Program-made: the position numbers and the translations under genes
Source of the DNA: Dryococelus australis
Taxonomy: Eukaryota > Arthropoda > Insecta > Phasmatodea > Phasmatidae
Direction of reading: 5' to 3'
NCBI GenBank assembly: GCA_029891345.1
Contig: CM056994.1
Span: 63,039,251 to 63,103,250 of the forward strand
Length of the DNA stretch: 64,000 nt
Shown: positions 32,591-45,385 of the stretch, piece after piece
Layout: each line of letters opens with the position of its first letter
How positions within the stretch are numbered: position 1 is the stretch's first letter
The notes under the pieces: generated by a model
Databases searched by the model: none
What the model was told of the DNA's origin: nothing
Seen by the model: only the letters and a program-made list of their open reading frames with translations

Positions 32591-33347
32591 ATGTGTCAAG
32601 TGGCTTCCCAACTCGGGCGAATAGAAAACCAGTCTACATCAACAAGCCACACTCATATGTCAAGTGATTTGCCCAACACAGGCGAAACAAATAATAGTAG
32701 AACATCGGAGTGCATGAGAGCATCAACAACACATCGGTAGTCTGCTCAATACCACACGTGGACAACAGGCTACGCGACATAGGCAACAGTGCTTCACAAC
32801 GAACAGCTACAGTCATTGATGAGTAACCTGAGACCTTCAAACACCTATCTAACAATGCAGTTAAGGCAGTACAGTCATCACTACAATCAACATCAATAAA
32901 ATGAAGGGTTTTTACGTCTGGTGAGTGCCTGCATTTGCCAAAACAATCCACTAAGCTGGGTTGTTTACTTGCAACGTCATCAGGTGTTTTAACTTTTGTA
33001 AATATACACTAGTTCGACGTGACATCACGTAATGCAGAAAACAAAACTGTAAGCCAAAACATAGGCAAGTCGAACACCCCCACTCGATGTGACAAGTGTA
33101 AATTGTATGTAAACGTGTACCTGTATTCAACACAGAACGGCACATGTACATAAGTAAGTGCGAGAGGATTATGTAAATAAATGCACGAAGCATTTATGAA
33201 CGTGTGCTGTAATTAGTAACAGGTATCACAACAAGCAAGGATGGCATTTTCAAGTAATACCAGTAGGCAATTTAAAGCAATCACAACAAAAATCTAATTT
33301 CATTATTTCCGGAAGTTTTCCAGGCAATTTTCCAGCATTTTTCAGTA

Positions 33348-33360
33348 ATATATATATATA

Positions 33361-33428
<68 letters not shown>

Positions 33429-33510
33429 ATATATATTCATATTCATATTCAAAAATTAAAAATATACTATTTCAGTGTTTTCTCCTTTTTTTTTTTTTTT
33501 TTTTTTTTTT
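33348..33510. repeat. (TA)n microsatellite and poly-T run
   Basis: An almost pure TA/AT tract covers 33348-33436, followed by ATTCAT repeats and a 25-base T run at 33486-33510. Confidence 0.95.
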
Positions 33511-33672
33511 CAAAGTCAACAAAATTTTTGCAGTAATTTATCAAGAGAATTTTTGCAGTGCTTTTCAAAGCTGTTGTGTGGCAATCATAAGTAAAGAGTC
33601 CACAACTAATTTTCAATAACCTTTTCAAAGTAACTTTTCCATTTTGAAAGCAGCAGTTTACTGGGTAAACAC

Positions 33673-35414
33673 ATGCATTATGCACGCAACTGGAATACGT
33701 GTTCTCAGAAGGAACCAAGGTGCCTCAATATGCTTCTCCCCCCGCTAGGAGCAACCGAGGGCCAGCTGCATAACAACACAATGTTTGACCTTGAAGCCCG
33801 CGCTCCACAGCACACGGCAGGACGAGATACTGATCGGAAGCATTTGAATGGGTTTAGAAGTGCAGGACAAGCGAAACTGTTATGTTTGAGGTGTGTACAA
33901 CCCACAATAAGTATAAACCCCTTTGAAGAAGTAATATGTCCATGTAGAGAAACACAGAATTTGAGAAATTGCAAAGACAGAATAACTGCTGCAAACAGAA
34001 CGCGAATGGGCAAAATGTGGAGTCGTACCTCAGGTAGTACACCAGCAATTTTGTATGTCGACTGCAGCAAAGTACAACCCACGCGAAATGAACAAAGTTT
34101 GCCAAGTAAATTATTTTGTCAATATCAACAGCGGTACTTAATCGAATTCAACTCCACATTAAATGTAATTACGAATTGGCATGATGGCAGGTGTGCGAAA
34201 CAAATTATGATTGCAGGAAGGGGAAATGGAACCATAATTAATGTACAGTGTGCAAATAGTTTTTAATCGGAATGTTTGAGCCTGACTTAAAAGGCCACAC
34301 ACAGAGCAATGTCATATTCTCTGCGAAATGTCCGAACACAATCTTTTCCGAACAGACAAAATTTCCAAAGAAGTCAAAATAGATCATTTACAAGAACATG
34401 AACAATGTCAACAGGAGTTTTGCAGGCAAGATTCATAGGAACCACGAGGTGTGAGGCATGTTGGCACAAAACGCACTGGCAATGTCTGACCGGGCAAGAC
34501 ATGCCAAATCAAGTCGCCTGGAGATTCAGCTGCGGACAATGCACATTTTCATCTCTGCAGTGAGAAGTCAAGTCAGTAGTAGGGGCTGTAGTAGTTGGCA
34601 CATTCAATGCCCCTACCTAGAAGAACCGCAGAAAGAGACGTTGCAACCCATGCATATCATGTATCCGCAACAAAAAGATCGTAATAATCCAGAATCATTT
34701 ACAGCAGTTACAAGAGCCGTAGAAGCCGGTACAACCCTCGCCCGATTCAACGGTTACCAGTGTTTTCAGGCCTACCAAGTGAGGACCTGCATGATTTCTT
34801 AAACGACTGCACAACACATTTAGAGAGTGGCCAAATTGTATAGGGACAGAATTGTTCAGCGAGGCAAATAATTGATGGAAAACCATTAGTCATTATGGTA
34901 TTGAGTGGGTAGAATTTCTTAAGAGCCTTCAAAGACTAATTGCCAATACTTACTACTCATCGCAAGCACAAAACAGGGGTGTGCTAGAAGTGCAAAAAGT
35001 GGCCGAATCCCTGTCCGCATTTGCAACGAAGAAGATATGGCAAGTTAAAAACTTTTATATTTACATTAGCGAGCGGGAGATCTCGAAGAAGTTGCGGCGA
35101 CTGTAAGAGCTGAACACAGGCTAGCAATTGCGTGGTTAATTCACTGTAGCATGGAAGAAATCATGCGCTCTGCCTCATTTCTGTATCAAGCCAGCCGAGA
35201 GCAAAGCTTCACGACTAGAGAGGCAGTGAACAAGGTATTAGGATCAGGTATGTTGCAGACAAGAGCAAGCCCTGAATCCAGGATGGCAGCACAGACAACA
35301 GCAACCTCGGGCATGGTAGGAGACCCACGTGAGCCATCATTTGTGTATCTTCATTGCAAAGGAGAAGGCAGAATTCATTGGCACAATAAGTGCCCAAAAC
35401 GCAACTTATCGTAG
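33673..35414 (+). pseudogene. gag: Gypsy element 2 gag
   Basis: A 197-codon ORF (33673-34266) contains a Cys-rich leader (LLCLRCVQP, VICPCRETQ), reminiscent of the Cys-pair module of the other two gags. A capsid-like region follows in shifted frames (TLARFNGYQCFQAYQV in the ORF at 34458-34802, then DDLHDF-like sequence). The ORF at 35151-35414 ends with a zinc knuckle at 35355-35393, CKGEGRIHWHNKC. This is the CX2CX3HX4C spacing with the second Cys replaced by Glu. Multiple stops between the parts. Followed by the protease. Confidence 0.6.
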
Positions 35415-36210
35415 ATAAAAAACAAAGCACCGACGTAAAACGGACCATTGATATAGGCGAGCCAGACGCTCACTACCCCAGGGCAAAGGGCCCCCGTGGT
35501 ACAAAGCCTCCACAACAAGTAGGGGAGGCAGGATTCGTAAGTCAGCAAACAAGCATACAGCAGATCATTAAATACACATCCAAATTATTAAAATTGCAGT
35601 ACATTTAAACCAGCAACAATGTCATGCATTAATAGATACATCAGCAACTCATAATTTAGTTTGTGTCGGATTCGCAGACAAGAACAAGATTACACCGAGA
35701 ATGCAGTTACTACACCTAGCAACAAAGCAGAGTGTGGGGAATCAATGAGAAAGAGACTGATTACTGTCATAATTAGAGATGTGTACACTTTCACCTCAGC
35801 ACTCGTGTCTGTGGAACTATGGGAGGATGCCACATTGGGTATCCCCTCACTCAGCGAACAAAAAACCATTGTTCAGCCAGCTGCCCTAGGATCCATTTCG
35901 ATGCATGTGCAAAGCAGAGTGAGCACGGCCACGTGCACGTTGCACAAAAATCCCAAAATAGACCCTGCGAAATTTCTGTTATTTAGTTTGTGGGATTAAA
36001 GAGCTAGGTGAATTCACCAAAGGCATTTTGCGCGGAGAAAGTCAGCAGTTGTTCGTCTTTGCGAGTGGCTGCTGTATCACAACGGGGCTCATGTATCGCA
36101 CGCTCCGGCAGCCATCATCATGTTGGACTAATAATTTCACAGCAATAGCATACCGAATCCTTTTCGTACTTTCGCTGCCTGAGACACTGCCGCCCCTCGC
36201 ACCAACATAG
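35415..36210 (+). pseudogene. Gypsy element 2 aspartic protease
   Basis: HALIDTSATHNLV contains the retropepsin active-site Asp (DTSA at 35635-35646, consensus D(T/S)GA), preceded by a basic, Pro-rich linker. The frame then breaks. ORFs at 35661-35999 and 36028-36210 continue the order but only weakly. Its place after the zinc knuckle and before RT scraps fits a Gag-Pol layout. Confidence 0.55.
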
Positions 36211-36507
36211 TGTATGCATCGCCTGGGTAGGCTTAAATTATACTTATGATATTTTATGTGACCACATGTCTTTTGCAGTATTACCCGAGCGCCAAATGAA
36301 AACCTTTTCCCGACGGGAATGTAATCATGCAACTGAATAAATCGAGCAGTGACGAGTTACCATGTGTGGTTTATTTCCAGTTCGCTGCATGATATTTAAG
36401 GTACGGGCCTCCTCGCATCAATTTTTTTAAAAGTGTAACTTACTGTTCAAGTATGTCGGAAATGGACATAAGTCAGCATAATAATCAACAGTGCTTCATA
36501 TGGGCAT

Positions 36508-36708
36508 GTGAGGAGCCACGATACAACACAGCACAAGAAGTACGGAAGTTATTCAGTCAGTATTAATTTTATTATACGAGGAGATAACAACTGCACTTGG
36601 AGGATATGCCATGTTCGTCGTCTGAACAACCCAGAGGAACGAGTCCACAGCTACGTGTATTTAGATATAGTGCTCATCTATCAGGATTTGAGGAAAACAA
36701 TTTTTTGA
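36508..36708 (+). pseudogene. Reverse transcriptase scrap of Gypsy element 2
   Basis: One 66-codon ORF joins two RT blocks that are normally about 100 residues apart: HKKYGSYSVSINF (compare HKKYGGWCFSVDF of the element at 41058) and VHSYVYLDIVLIYQDL (catalytic YLDD box with the second Asp changed to Ile). The centre has therefore been deleted. Inactive. Confidence 0.5.
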
Positions 36709-38040
36709 ATAAATGATTAAATAAAGTATAATAAGTGTTCTACCACTGTCTTGTCATGTGTTGGAGGTTGCGTATCAATAATGAGTGCAACAAAACGGCA
36801 ACCAGCAGCTTAGCTGAAATCAGGAAGGCAAAGTACACATGTTCCTGAGCCATGAATAAATGATTATTTGCTGGCATTTATATTTAAATTCCCAACACCT
36901 ACATGACTCGAGAGGTTTCTTTCCAATATGACTTCATCTCCTTTATACATATTTAATGTCAGTATAGTAAATGGTTTCTGGTAAATAAATTCAAATCCCG
37001 TTTTAGTTATTCCCACTCTTTACATTACATTAGACCTCTGTTATGATCCAGTGTTGTACTTATTTATCACTTATAGTAGGGTATGATTTTGTTTCTTGCT
37101 TTTACAAAGTTGGACGGATTTAAGTTACCCTTGATACACAATTAAAAAACAGAAATTTATATCAGGTTAGCCAACACACTGTTTGAAAATATCCGCGATA
37201 CATTTACAAACTGTCTTTTTTTTTGTGCTCGTTCCTCATTAGTTGCTTAACAGTTTTTTTACTGCAGTTCTAACCAGTTCATTTTCATACTTCCATGGTA
37301 AGACCAATGCTATTATGCTACAGGAGCTACGGTTATTGTAGGGAAAGCTTTTTTCAGTCAGTAGCCTCAATTTTAATACAGTCCAACATGTTGAAAATTT
37401 TCACATTGGAAGAGAAAACTACAATAGGATATTATTTCTATAGATACACTTTTAAGGATAGTAAATGAACCACCCTATGGTTAGTTTTAAAATGTATGAA
37501 AACTTATTCGCCAGCATTTTAGGTTACTTTTGGTAGTTTAATTTGATTAAGATACATTGTTGACCTACAATGGATGAAAGACACATGCACTGCAATGAAA
37601 TCGATAACAAGCTCTCATGTACTAACCACTGCCAAAATGGTCCACAAATACACTTGTGACAAAATTTTGTGATGTTACCTACAATCTAGTGCAATTATTA
37701 TTGTTAATCTGAAATTCTACTCTGAATACAATAAAAATTATTCAGTTTCAATATCTCTGCACCACACTGCAGAAACTTGACAAACAAACACTCCTCTAAG
37801 AAAGCATTATCTCTGAAGAAACTAGGCTCCTCTCCTCCCATCCCATGCTGTTGTGTATATAATGGTAATATGATTGCCTTCCACCAATGTGATCCATGTT
37901 GGTTTCCCTATGAGGATACTCACAGATTTTCATATATATGAATTGTGCTAATTGATACTGATGGCTGGCATGTTTTCTCGGGTTTTCCCATTTTCCCCCG
38001 CCCTTGCATTTTAGTGCTGCTCCATATCTAACATATATCA
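36709..38040. other. No recognisable feature
   Basis: AT-rich stretch, no ORF above background. It should contain the 3' part of Gypsy 2, but no integrase or LTR is recognisable. Confidence 0.4.
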
Positions 38041-38087
38041 GCCATGGTGGCGTAGCGGCTAAAGTATTAGCTGTTCATAAAGCACAC
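38041..38087 (+). repeat. tRNA-like SINE head, truncated
   Basis: GGTGGCGTAGCGGCTAAAGT (38047 on) resembles a tRNA D-arm with Pol III A box (TGGCGTAGCGG), continuing like an anticodon arm. The sequence is cut at 38088 by the T run that marks the 3' end of the neighbouring minus-strand LINE, where the B box would be expected. Sequence after the run (GCATCCCAG) could be its remainder. Confidence 0.4.
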
Positions 38088-39740
38088 TTTTTTTTTGCAT
38101 CCCAGATACATCTAATACACTTTGGAAAGGATTTGTCAATTTTTTTTTGTTCTGCAATATGGATATTTGCACACAATTACATTAACATAAAAATATATAA
38201 CAGATAAATAATAGAATTTACATACTTTTAACTCTAGCAGTTCTACAAACACGTTAAGACTACATTTGGTTGCAGTAAAAGTTGTTACAATTCGTATACA
38301 GATAGATATTAAAGTGTATAAATATGTAAAGTCTACATTAGATTGAAAAAAATGTATTACTTGAAGTCTCCTTATATCAGACTTGTAATGTGTTATAGAA
38401 ATGTATATTTATGTAAGTATTTTTCTGCGGAATAGAAGGCCTTTTTTAAAAAGTATAGTTTAACAGCTCGTTTTAATCTATAAATTATTAAATTACTTCA
38501 AATGCCTGGGAAGGTTATTTATTAGTTTTTGCCCAGAAAATTATGAAACTATTGTAAATTTTGAAGTTACGTAGGAGAATAAGTGACGATAATTAGCTTG
38601 TCTGGTATAGTAATGGTGTATATCACTATTTGAACGTTTCCCATCCTAAAAAAGAATACTACAGTACATATACATGCATGGAAGAGTGAGAATTTTTATT
38701 TATTAATAGCAGCCTAAAATGGCCTTTTTTTTCGTTATTTTTTAATGATCTCTATATTTTCTTCTGTAATCTAAACGCCTTTTTCCATTCTGTCGATTTA
38801 CCCTAAAATATGAAACCATAATTGATTATGGACTGAATATTTGAGAAATAGTTTGCAAGTATTGTATTATTATTACAAATATTGTTTAAGGTATGTTCCG
38901 CAAAACACATTCAACTCAATTTTTTAGACACTATTAACGTGCTCATTCCACGTTAAATTACCATTTACAATGATCCCTGTGGCTCTTCTACTCGAATAGT
39001 TTTGGAATGGACATAAAATTTGTAATGTAATTTTTGTCATAATATCTTATGGAGGTGTAATGTTTTCTGTCTTCAAGATATGATTTAAGCATATTATTGG
39101 TCACACCTGTTACTCAACACTGTTGAAGTTTTTGCAATAAAATATTATGGCTGACACAATCAAAACCTTTTGAAAGAACTGCGAATATACCTGTTAAGAA
39201 TTGTCTTTTAAGAAGAAAATAATATTTTTTCAGTAAAACTGTAAATTGCTTGTTTTGTAGATATGCCCTCTACAAAACCAAACTAATGCAATGAAATACT
39301 TTGCTTCTTATTAAGAATTATTTCAGTTTATTAGCTATCAATTTCTGTAAAAAAATTTTTAAAAGGATGCAAGAAGAGTAATAGGCCTAAAGTTATCCAT
39401 CAATGCCTTGTCACTTTTTTATGTATTGATACTACTTTCACATATTTTAGTCTGTCAGGAAAAATGCCCCGGGCAAGACATTCATTGAAAATGTAAGTCA
39501 AAGGTAGTTTAATTAAATAAGAACACTTTTTTTTTTGCAGTGTCATATGTGCCTCATCTATTCCACAGGAACTTTTACTTTTGAAATTTTTAATTACATT
39601 TATGATGTCTTCTTCAGAGATAGGTGTGACAAACATCATGTTAGCATTTGGGGTATGTGTGCAGGACTAATATTTGTAGCTCTGTGTTGATTTTGGAATT
39701 TTATTGGGATGTTTTTGACATAGTCATTAAAACTATTAGA
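38088..39740 (-). mobile_element. LINE fragment, reverse transcriptase and 3' end
   Basis: The minus strand shows a non-LTR RT in order: PISEEDIINVIKNFKSKSSC, then CGID and IFNECLARGIFPDRLKYVKV (ORF 39400-39639), NFRPITLLASF (near 39390), SKGFDCVSHNILLQKL (near 39150, the palm region), PQGS (near 38970) and NIQSIINYGFIF plus WKKAFRLQKKI (near 38800-38760, the Jockey/CR1-type C-terminal 'LQK' motif). The catalytic (F/Y)ADD block is lost, and stops and shifts are frequent. A 9-T run at 38088-38096 would be the poly(A) tail. The 5' part (endonuclease) is missing, as usual for truncated LINE copies. Confidence 0.75.
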
Positions 39741-39748
39741 TATTACCA

Positions 39749-40250
39749 CGACAACAAGAAGGCTAGTGACGAAAACACCCACGATGGCGAAACATTGGCC
39801 GATCCCACAGTGCAAGGGAGAGAAGAAGTGATTGGAGTGGCACCATTCACAGAGCCCCCTCCCATGTCGGCGATGCCTGTCGAGGTCATGTCCCCAAGAT
39901 GCCAGGAGGACACCACCTCAACATACACTACAAAAAATTACGAATCACACAAGCGAGAAGAAGCATGCAAGGCTCAGACAAGGAGCACAGGACCTGGAGA
40001 CTCACGATAGAGCCATCGAGTACGAGCTCCAGGGGAAAGCAACAAGCACAAGAGGTGGGTCAGTATCAGCCCCAGGGCCACCAGCAGTGTGTCCCAAGGC
40101 ACGATGTCGCCATGTATATTGATGTCAGCCAGGGTGCATCCAAATTCCGGCTCCGCAGATATTGACGGTGCAGCATGTACCAGTGCAACTCGAAGAGATC
40201 CGGAACTGCAACCAATGTGGACACCTCGGAGAGGGAATAACTCAGGAGAC
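39749..40250 (+). repeat. Gypsy spacer repeat, copy A
   Basis: Direct repeat of 42803-43348, with several identical stretches (TACGAGCTCCAGGGGA, GGAACTGCAACCAATG, CTCAGGAGAC). Each copy is followed by Gypsy RT in the same orientation, after 0.6 kb here. A purine-rich patch and a Pro/Ser/Thr-rich reading (DGAACTSATRRDPELQP) are shared. It may be a short LTR or part of a gag-protease region. Confidence 0.65.
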
Positions 40251-40841
40251 AACACGACGCCCGTCGATAGAACGCCGCTCATCGAGGAGGACAGCTTGGC
40301 ATAAGAAACACCTGTGCCAACACCAGCTGGGGAATTATCTCTTTGCAGCAGCAAACAATCTCGCAAGGTCCGGTGCGTTTGATGTGTGCCCACAGAACCA
40401 CTTCTCCTTAGTACGTTTGCCCGTTACACCAGGATCCGCAATCCAGAGTGTATGCACGCTCTATGAGCATGAGTGCAGCACAGTGTGGCAAGGGACGATG
40501 CAAGACCAATAAAGTTAAATGCGACCACATGTGCAAGGCACACAAATATGAAATTAGACCAAGAGAAATTTTCGTTTATTAAATTTAACATTTAAAGGGC
40601 AAGATAAGTTTACACAAGGGGACACAACTAATGAAAACAAATGCCTTCGCAACCCTAAAGTCCTCAGTGTTTTTAAAATGTCTTTTTGCAATTTTCTGCT
40701 ATGTTCTTTCATGTGATTTTCATCTCCACATCATCCATGCAGTTATATAGTTAAGTCGTAATGAATATTTATTAGAGGGTTATTTATGTAAGCAATGTGT
40801 AACAACCGGCACACAGGGTACGTGTCTGGTTTGCTACTGAT

Positions 40842-41889
40842 TTACCCCCAGTATCATTCGAGAGATTCGATTGTGAGATCCTGCAACAACATCAGGCTGC
40901 ATGCCATCATATACTAAGCGAGATGAGGGAGGATTTCGCTGAGAAGAACAATTATATCCAAACATGAAATCTGGTAACGCAAGAGCAAGTTAAAAAGAAC
41001 CTAACAGATGGGGTTATCGAACCGACATGCAGTAAATATAACTAAGCCATCACATTAGTGCATAAGAAATATGGAGGTTGGTGTTTCTCTGTGGATTTCT
41101 ATCTAAACAACCAGGTAACATGTTTCGATCTGCCAACTTATATCAGCATAAAAGATGCGCTCACAACACACAGCAAAGCAATGGTAATGACCTCACTAGA
41201 CCTCAGAAATGAATATTGGCAAATTCCTGTCAAAAAGGAATACAAGGAGAAAATGGAATTCACACACCTGATGGCCGGAGATTCCATTCTTGCGTGATGC
41301 CTTTTGACCTCAGAGGAGCAACCCCTACCTTTAAGTCAATGATGGTCCGTGTGCTGGATGGACATATCGACGACTTTACGCTAGCATACCTGGACAATGT
41401 GATTATTTTGTCAAGCAGTAGGGAGGAGAGGATACATTACATCTCCATGGTATTAGAGAGGCTCGAGACCAATGGACTTACCTGCACCACAAATAAATGC
41501 CATTTGGATAAAAGCAAGTAGGGTTTTTTAGGGCACATTGTAGATGAGGACGGAAACACACCTAATCCAGAACAGTTGAACTAGTAGAGAACCAATCGGA
41601 ACCATGCACACGTTAACAGCTCTGCCATTTTTTTGGCTTAATTAATTGATTGAGGGAGTTCATTCAAGATTTCCCAGTAATTACCGCCCCTCTCACAGAT
41701 CTACTTCCGCCCCAGAAGCGGAATGTGTGGGGAGACACAGAAAAAAATTCATTCCAAGCAATAAAGATTATTGTAGTTCTTGCCCCAAACTATCATGTTA
41801 CGAGCCTGACAAACACCTTGACTTATAGGCGGACGCCAAACAGAAGGGGCTGGGTGCAATTTTGTATCAATGCGCAGAGGACAGCATGA
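40842..41889 (+). pseudogene. pol: Gypsy element 3 reverse transcriptase and RNase H start
   Basis: RT blocks in order: DGVIEPT (near 41010), GGWCFSVDFYLNNQVTCFDL and SLDLRNEYWQIPVKKEYKEK (ORF 41058-41297). After a frameshift near 41265-41300 come SCVMPFDLRGATPTFKSMM and the catalytic box YLDN at 41387-41398, where the second Asp of YLDD is lost. The RNase H connection REFIQDFPVITAPLTDLLPP with QAIKIIVVLAPNY follows at 41650-41889. Most of RNase H is deleted, because the integrase begins at once. Clearly Ty3/Gypsy by motif order. Confidence 0.8.
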
Positions 41890-42854
41890 GGCGAGTCATC
41901 GATATCGCCAATAACATAGAAGGGCACCCAGATTCACAACAGATGATCCGAAATGTCAGACAACATTTCTTCTGGCCATGACTCTCGCGCGATGTACGAA
42001 ACTACATGCAAAAATGTGTTATGTGACAAACATTTAATCATGCACCACAGATGCAGTACAGCAGTAACAGCCCCAACTACCAAAACGACCATTCGAGACC
42101 ATAAGCATGGACCTAATGGGGCCATACCCCTGTACCCCCAACAGGAAAAAGTTTATCCTGGTCATCACTGCCAACTTCTCGCGATGGGTGGAAGCCTATG
42201 CAATAAGCAGTGCAAGAGTTACTAACATTGTACAAGTACTGGAGCAAGAATTTTTCCTTCGCTGGGGCTACCCCAATCAAGTGCTAACAGACAACGCAAC
42301 ACATTTCACAACAATAAAGTGGCAAACACAGTGTACCTGGCAGGGAGGTGCAACACTGGAATGCGGAGGTGTACCACCCCAGAGCCAAACCTATGCAACA
42401 CCGCAACCAGGATCTGAAGGTACAACTTCCGCCGGTCACACGAGGACATCCTGTTGGTTCAAAACATCAAGTTTCTTGGCGAAAGGAACTGTCCACGCAC
42501 AGCCCTAGCAAGAGTATGGAAGACAGCACAGCAAGATGTAAGAAAAGGAGGCATATAGACAGAGAGCAGAGAGAGAAGCGGGAATGGTACGCAGCTGGTG
42601 GGTCCCAACAAGCAACCAGACCCCACCCATGCTCGAACCCACAGATGGCAACATTCCAAAACTTCTGTGCTGGACTCGCTGTGCGATGGACAGTCCCGCA
42701 TTGGGTTATCAAAAGGCTAGGACCAACCAACTATCAGGTCTGCATGGGAAGAAACAAGTACTATCGAGATGCCATATGCCTGTCACCCAGAGACGTACGT
42801 AGCGACGACGAAGCTGGTGACAAAATCGCCCATGACGGCAAAACAACTACCTAG
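41890..42854 (+). pseudogene. Gypsy element 3 integrase
   Basis: The N-terminal zinc region is damaged: GHPDSQQMIRNVRQHFFWP is present, but the last Cys codon reads TGA (near 42026). The catalytic core begins MDLMGPYP at 42107, with the first Asp at 42110, SRWVEAYAISSARV, and the second Asp in LTDNATHF (42290). A frameshift near 42345 follows; the C-terminal part (ORF 42348-42854) shows YHPRAKPMQHRNQDLK, with the catalytic Glu lost, and a PHWVIKRLGPTNYQV end domain. Runs into spacer copy B without a break. Confidence 0.8.
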
Positions 42855-43348
42855 GCCATAGAGCAAGGGAGGTATGGAAAGAGTGGGGCAGCACCTCTCG
42901 CAGGAGGTCCCCCACAAGATGATACCATGTCACCAACCACGGACGAGGTCACATCCCCAAGGTGAAAGGATGACATAGGCGCAGTTGACGGATTGCACAA
43001 CGAACCAAAGCCCAACGCCACCACACAGCAAGCAAGCACACAGCAAGCAAGAGGAGATAAAAACTCACAGTACAGAGATGGAGCATGAGACCTGGGGGCT
43101 CAGGATGGTGCCAACGAGTACGAGCTCCAGGGGAGTACAACTAGCACGGAATGTGGGACAGTACCTGCCACAGGACCACCAGCAGTGAGTGCCCAGGACA
43201 CGATGTCGCCTTGCGCAATGGAGCTACTCAAGGTGAATCCGACGGCCGGCTCTGCGGAGATCGATGGCGCAGCAGCTACCAGCGCAACCCGAAGAGAAAC
43301 GGAACTGCAACCAATGGTGACACCCTGGGAGGGAGTCCCTCAGGAGAC
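42803..43348 (+). repeat. Gypsy spacer repeat, copy B
   Basis: Partner of 39749-40250. It begins within the last codons of the element-3 integrase frame and ends about 80 bp before another RT start. This makes the order integrase, spacer, RT, with no long LTR in between. Confidence 0.65.
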
Positions 43349-43379
43349 TTGATGCCTGATAACAGAAATTTCAAAATCT

Positions 43380-43580
43380 GCTAGAATATGAAGGCCCATG
43401 CCGATACTAACCACACCAGCAACACATCATCAAAGAGCAAATTCCGGAAATTTTACAGGAGAGAGTTATTGAACTGACGAAGCGTGAGTTCAATTATGAA
43501 ATCACCTTGGCCCTGAAGAAAGACGGCTCCTCATACTTTTGCGTGGATGCAACAGTGCAGTGCCAAGCAGTAATGGTACT
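43380..43580 (+). pseudogene. pol: RT N-terminus of Gypsy element 4
   Basis: HIIKEQIPEILQERVIEL and KKDGSSYFCVDATVQ give the start of a Gypsy RT (I..LL..G(I/V)I, KKDGS.RFCVDYR.LN). The frame is lost soon after. With the integrase at 45386 at about the normal distance (2 kb), it marks a second internal domain head-to-tail with element 3. Confidence 0.6.
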
Positions 43581-45385
43581 TTGATGTGAGCCCCTTCTCA
43601 GGAATGATATTGGTTGCCCTGCCTCTTACCCAAGGCAGGAGCGAGATGATGTGTTGCCCGACACCAGCACGATTGAGCAAATGTTGGGGTCGTGACCCAA
43701 TGGCCATGGGTATTCCCAGAGGTTACCATCATGCTGGTTGCGATGTTTGTCATGCTCTTACCAGGACTGATGTTAAAATAGTGGTTTCTACCACTATACA
43801 AGCATAAAGGTCAAAGTCTCCTTAAACAGCCGTAGACAAACACTGACACTACTCTGCCTATGGAGGCAGGAACCATTATACTCAACACAAAGCACTTATG
43901 TTAAATTCGACCTTAAGGTTGCTGTGCCCAAAATTAATTAAGGTTAAAGCAATAAAAGGCGGGTATTAATCGCACACACCTTTATTGTATCTAACTGAAT
44001 ACAACTGACCTTGTGTTCCACAAAACTCTATTATGTGGGCTCAGCACTGTGGCCTGCCGACAGCCGATTTTGCTTTCGAAACTTGCATACTGCGCACTTA
44101 AGTTCTTACAGTACAATTAACTGTCGGTCGGCCCCTCGTTATTAGAATAAAATCAAAGAAGTTCCAGAAGTTACACGATTGATAAATAAATAATTAATGC
44201 CCAAAAGTTACGATACCGAGGGGATGCACTGAATAGAATGGTTCATGAGCAACTTGCTGTCTGATAGCAGAGGTCAGACTCCGAACGACACTCACTTTCG
44301 TGCAGGCGATGGTACGGGTGCATTCATTTTCATGCTAGCTCATTATGCTTTTTGCCCATACTCTTACACAAACGTTGTATAGCACTTCTATATGCCCTCC
44401 ATTAATTCGTATTAATAACGTTACACTTATTAGCGACATTCACGTGGCTTGAATTGCTAAATGAACACGATTTGTGATGATGTCACTGGAATACCGCCGC
44501 CCTTCCGAATGTTTTATATATACATGAATATGAGGGATGAAACTGTGTGAAAAATGAGAGATGATGATGTTTTAAAATCCTTTACATTTATTATCTTAAA
44601 GTCTCCGCCCAAATCTGATACTGACTAGAGTATTGCATTTGTCGTTCAAAAGGCATCGGTTTCCTAAAATAACATTCTATGAACACACATTTTCCTTGAC
44701 GTCACACCTATGGTATTCATCTAAAAATGCAGATGAATGCTAAAAAAAGCTAAGAGCAGCTTCATTCTGTGACTTGTGACCACAGGAGTGGCATATTGGC
44801 ACAATGTATGTGGTATATGGGGTATATAAACCAGTCAATTGAAACACTTACATCATTGCTATAAGTATACTTCGGCTTACAGGCCTGCCGGCACACGCCA
44901 AACTAGACATACGTGTTATACTGTTGTACAGGATTCTCACATATTCCCTCCAATGGTACTATCGTATGACGGCCATGGATTCACAGGGACGCAATGGCAG
45001 ACCGCAAACTTATTGCCCGCACAAGTTCTTTCTTGGGAGAAATAAGTTAAATGTCCAATTTGAAGTTAAGCAATTTGGGCCACTAGGAAAGTTACTGGCC
45101 TGCACCAACATACTCAGGGCTGTACGACTCTCCCCCGGCATGCACTATTGTGATAGCCGACTGCGGCAGCACAAATGGTCATAAGAGCACACTGGAGCAC
45201 TTTGATCAAATCAACTTCCAACTACGTTGCTACTAACATCGGACCTAAATGCAGGAAATGTGCGCAAAACAGACAGTGGAAGAGTGGTGTTTTGTAAATA
45301 ACTGTGATGAGACGTGCACGGGAAATGGGGAAAATGAGTAACATGTTTACATTCCAGCCCCTGCACTTGACCTTGACCTGTCCAC
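43581..45385. other. Unresolved stretch between RT start and integrase
   Basis: No RT palm or RNase H motif survives recognisably. ORFs such as 44924-45184 show no motif I know. A TATATAA run at 44823 precedes it but has no support as a promoter. Confidence 0.35.

Noticed and set aside
33705..34105. Minus-strand ORFs opposite the 197-codon gag leader
   Set aside because: Mirror frames of the plus-strand gag region. The plus strand has the Cys motifs and is followed by capsid, knuckle and protease in order.
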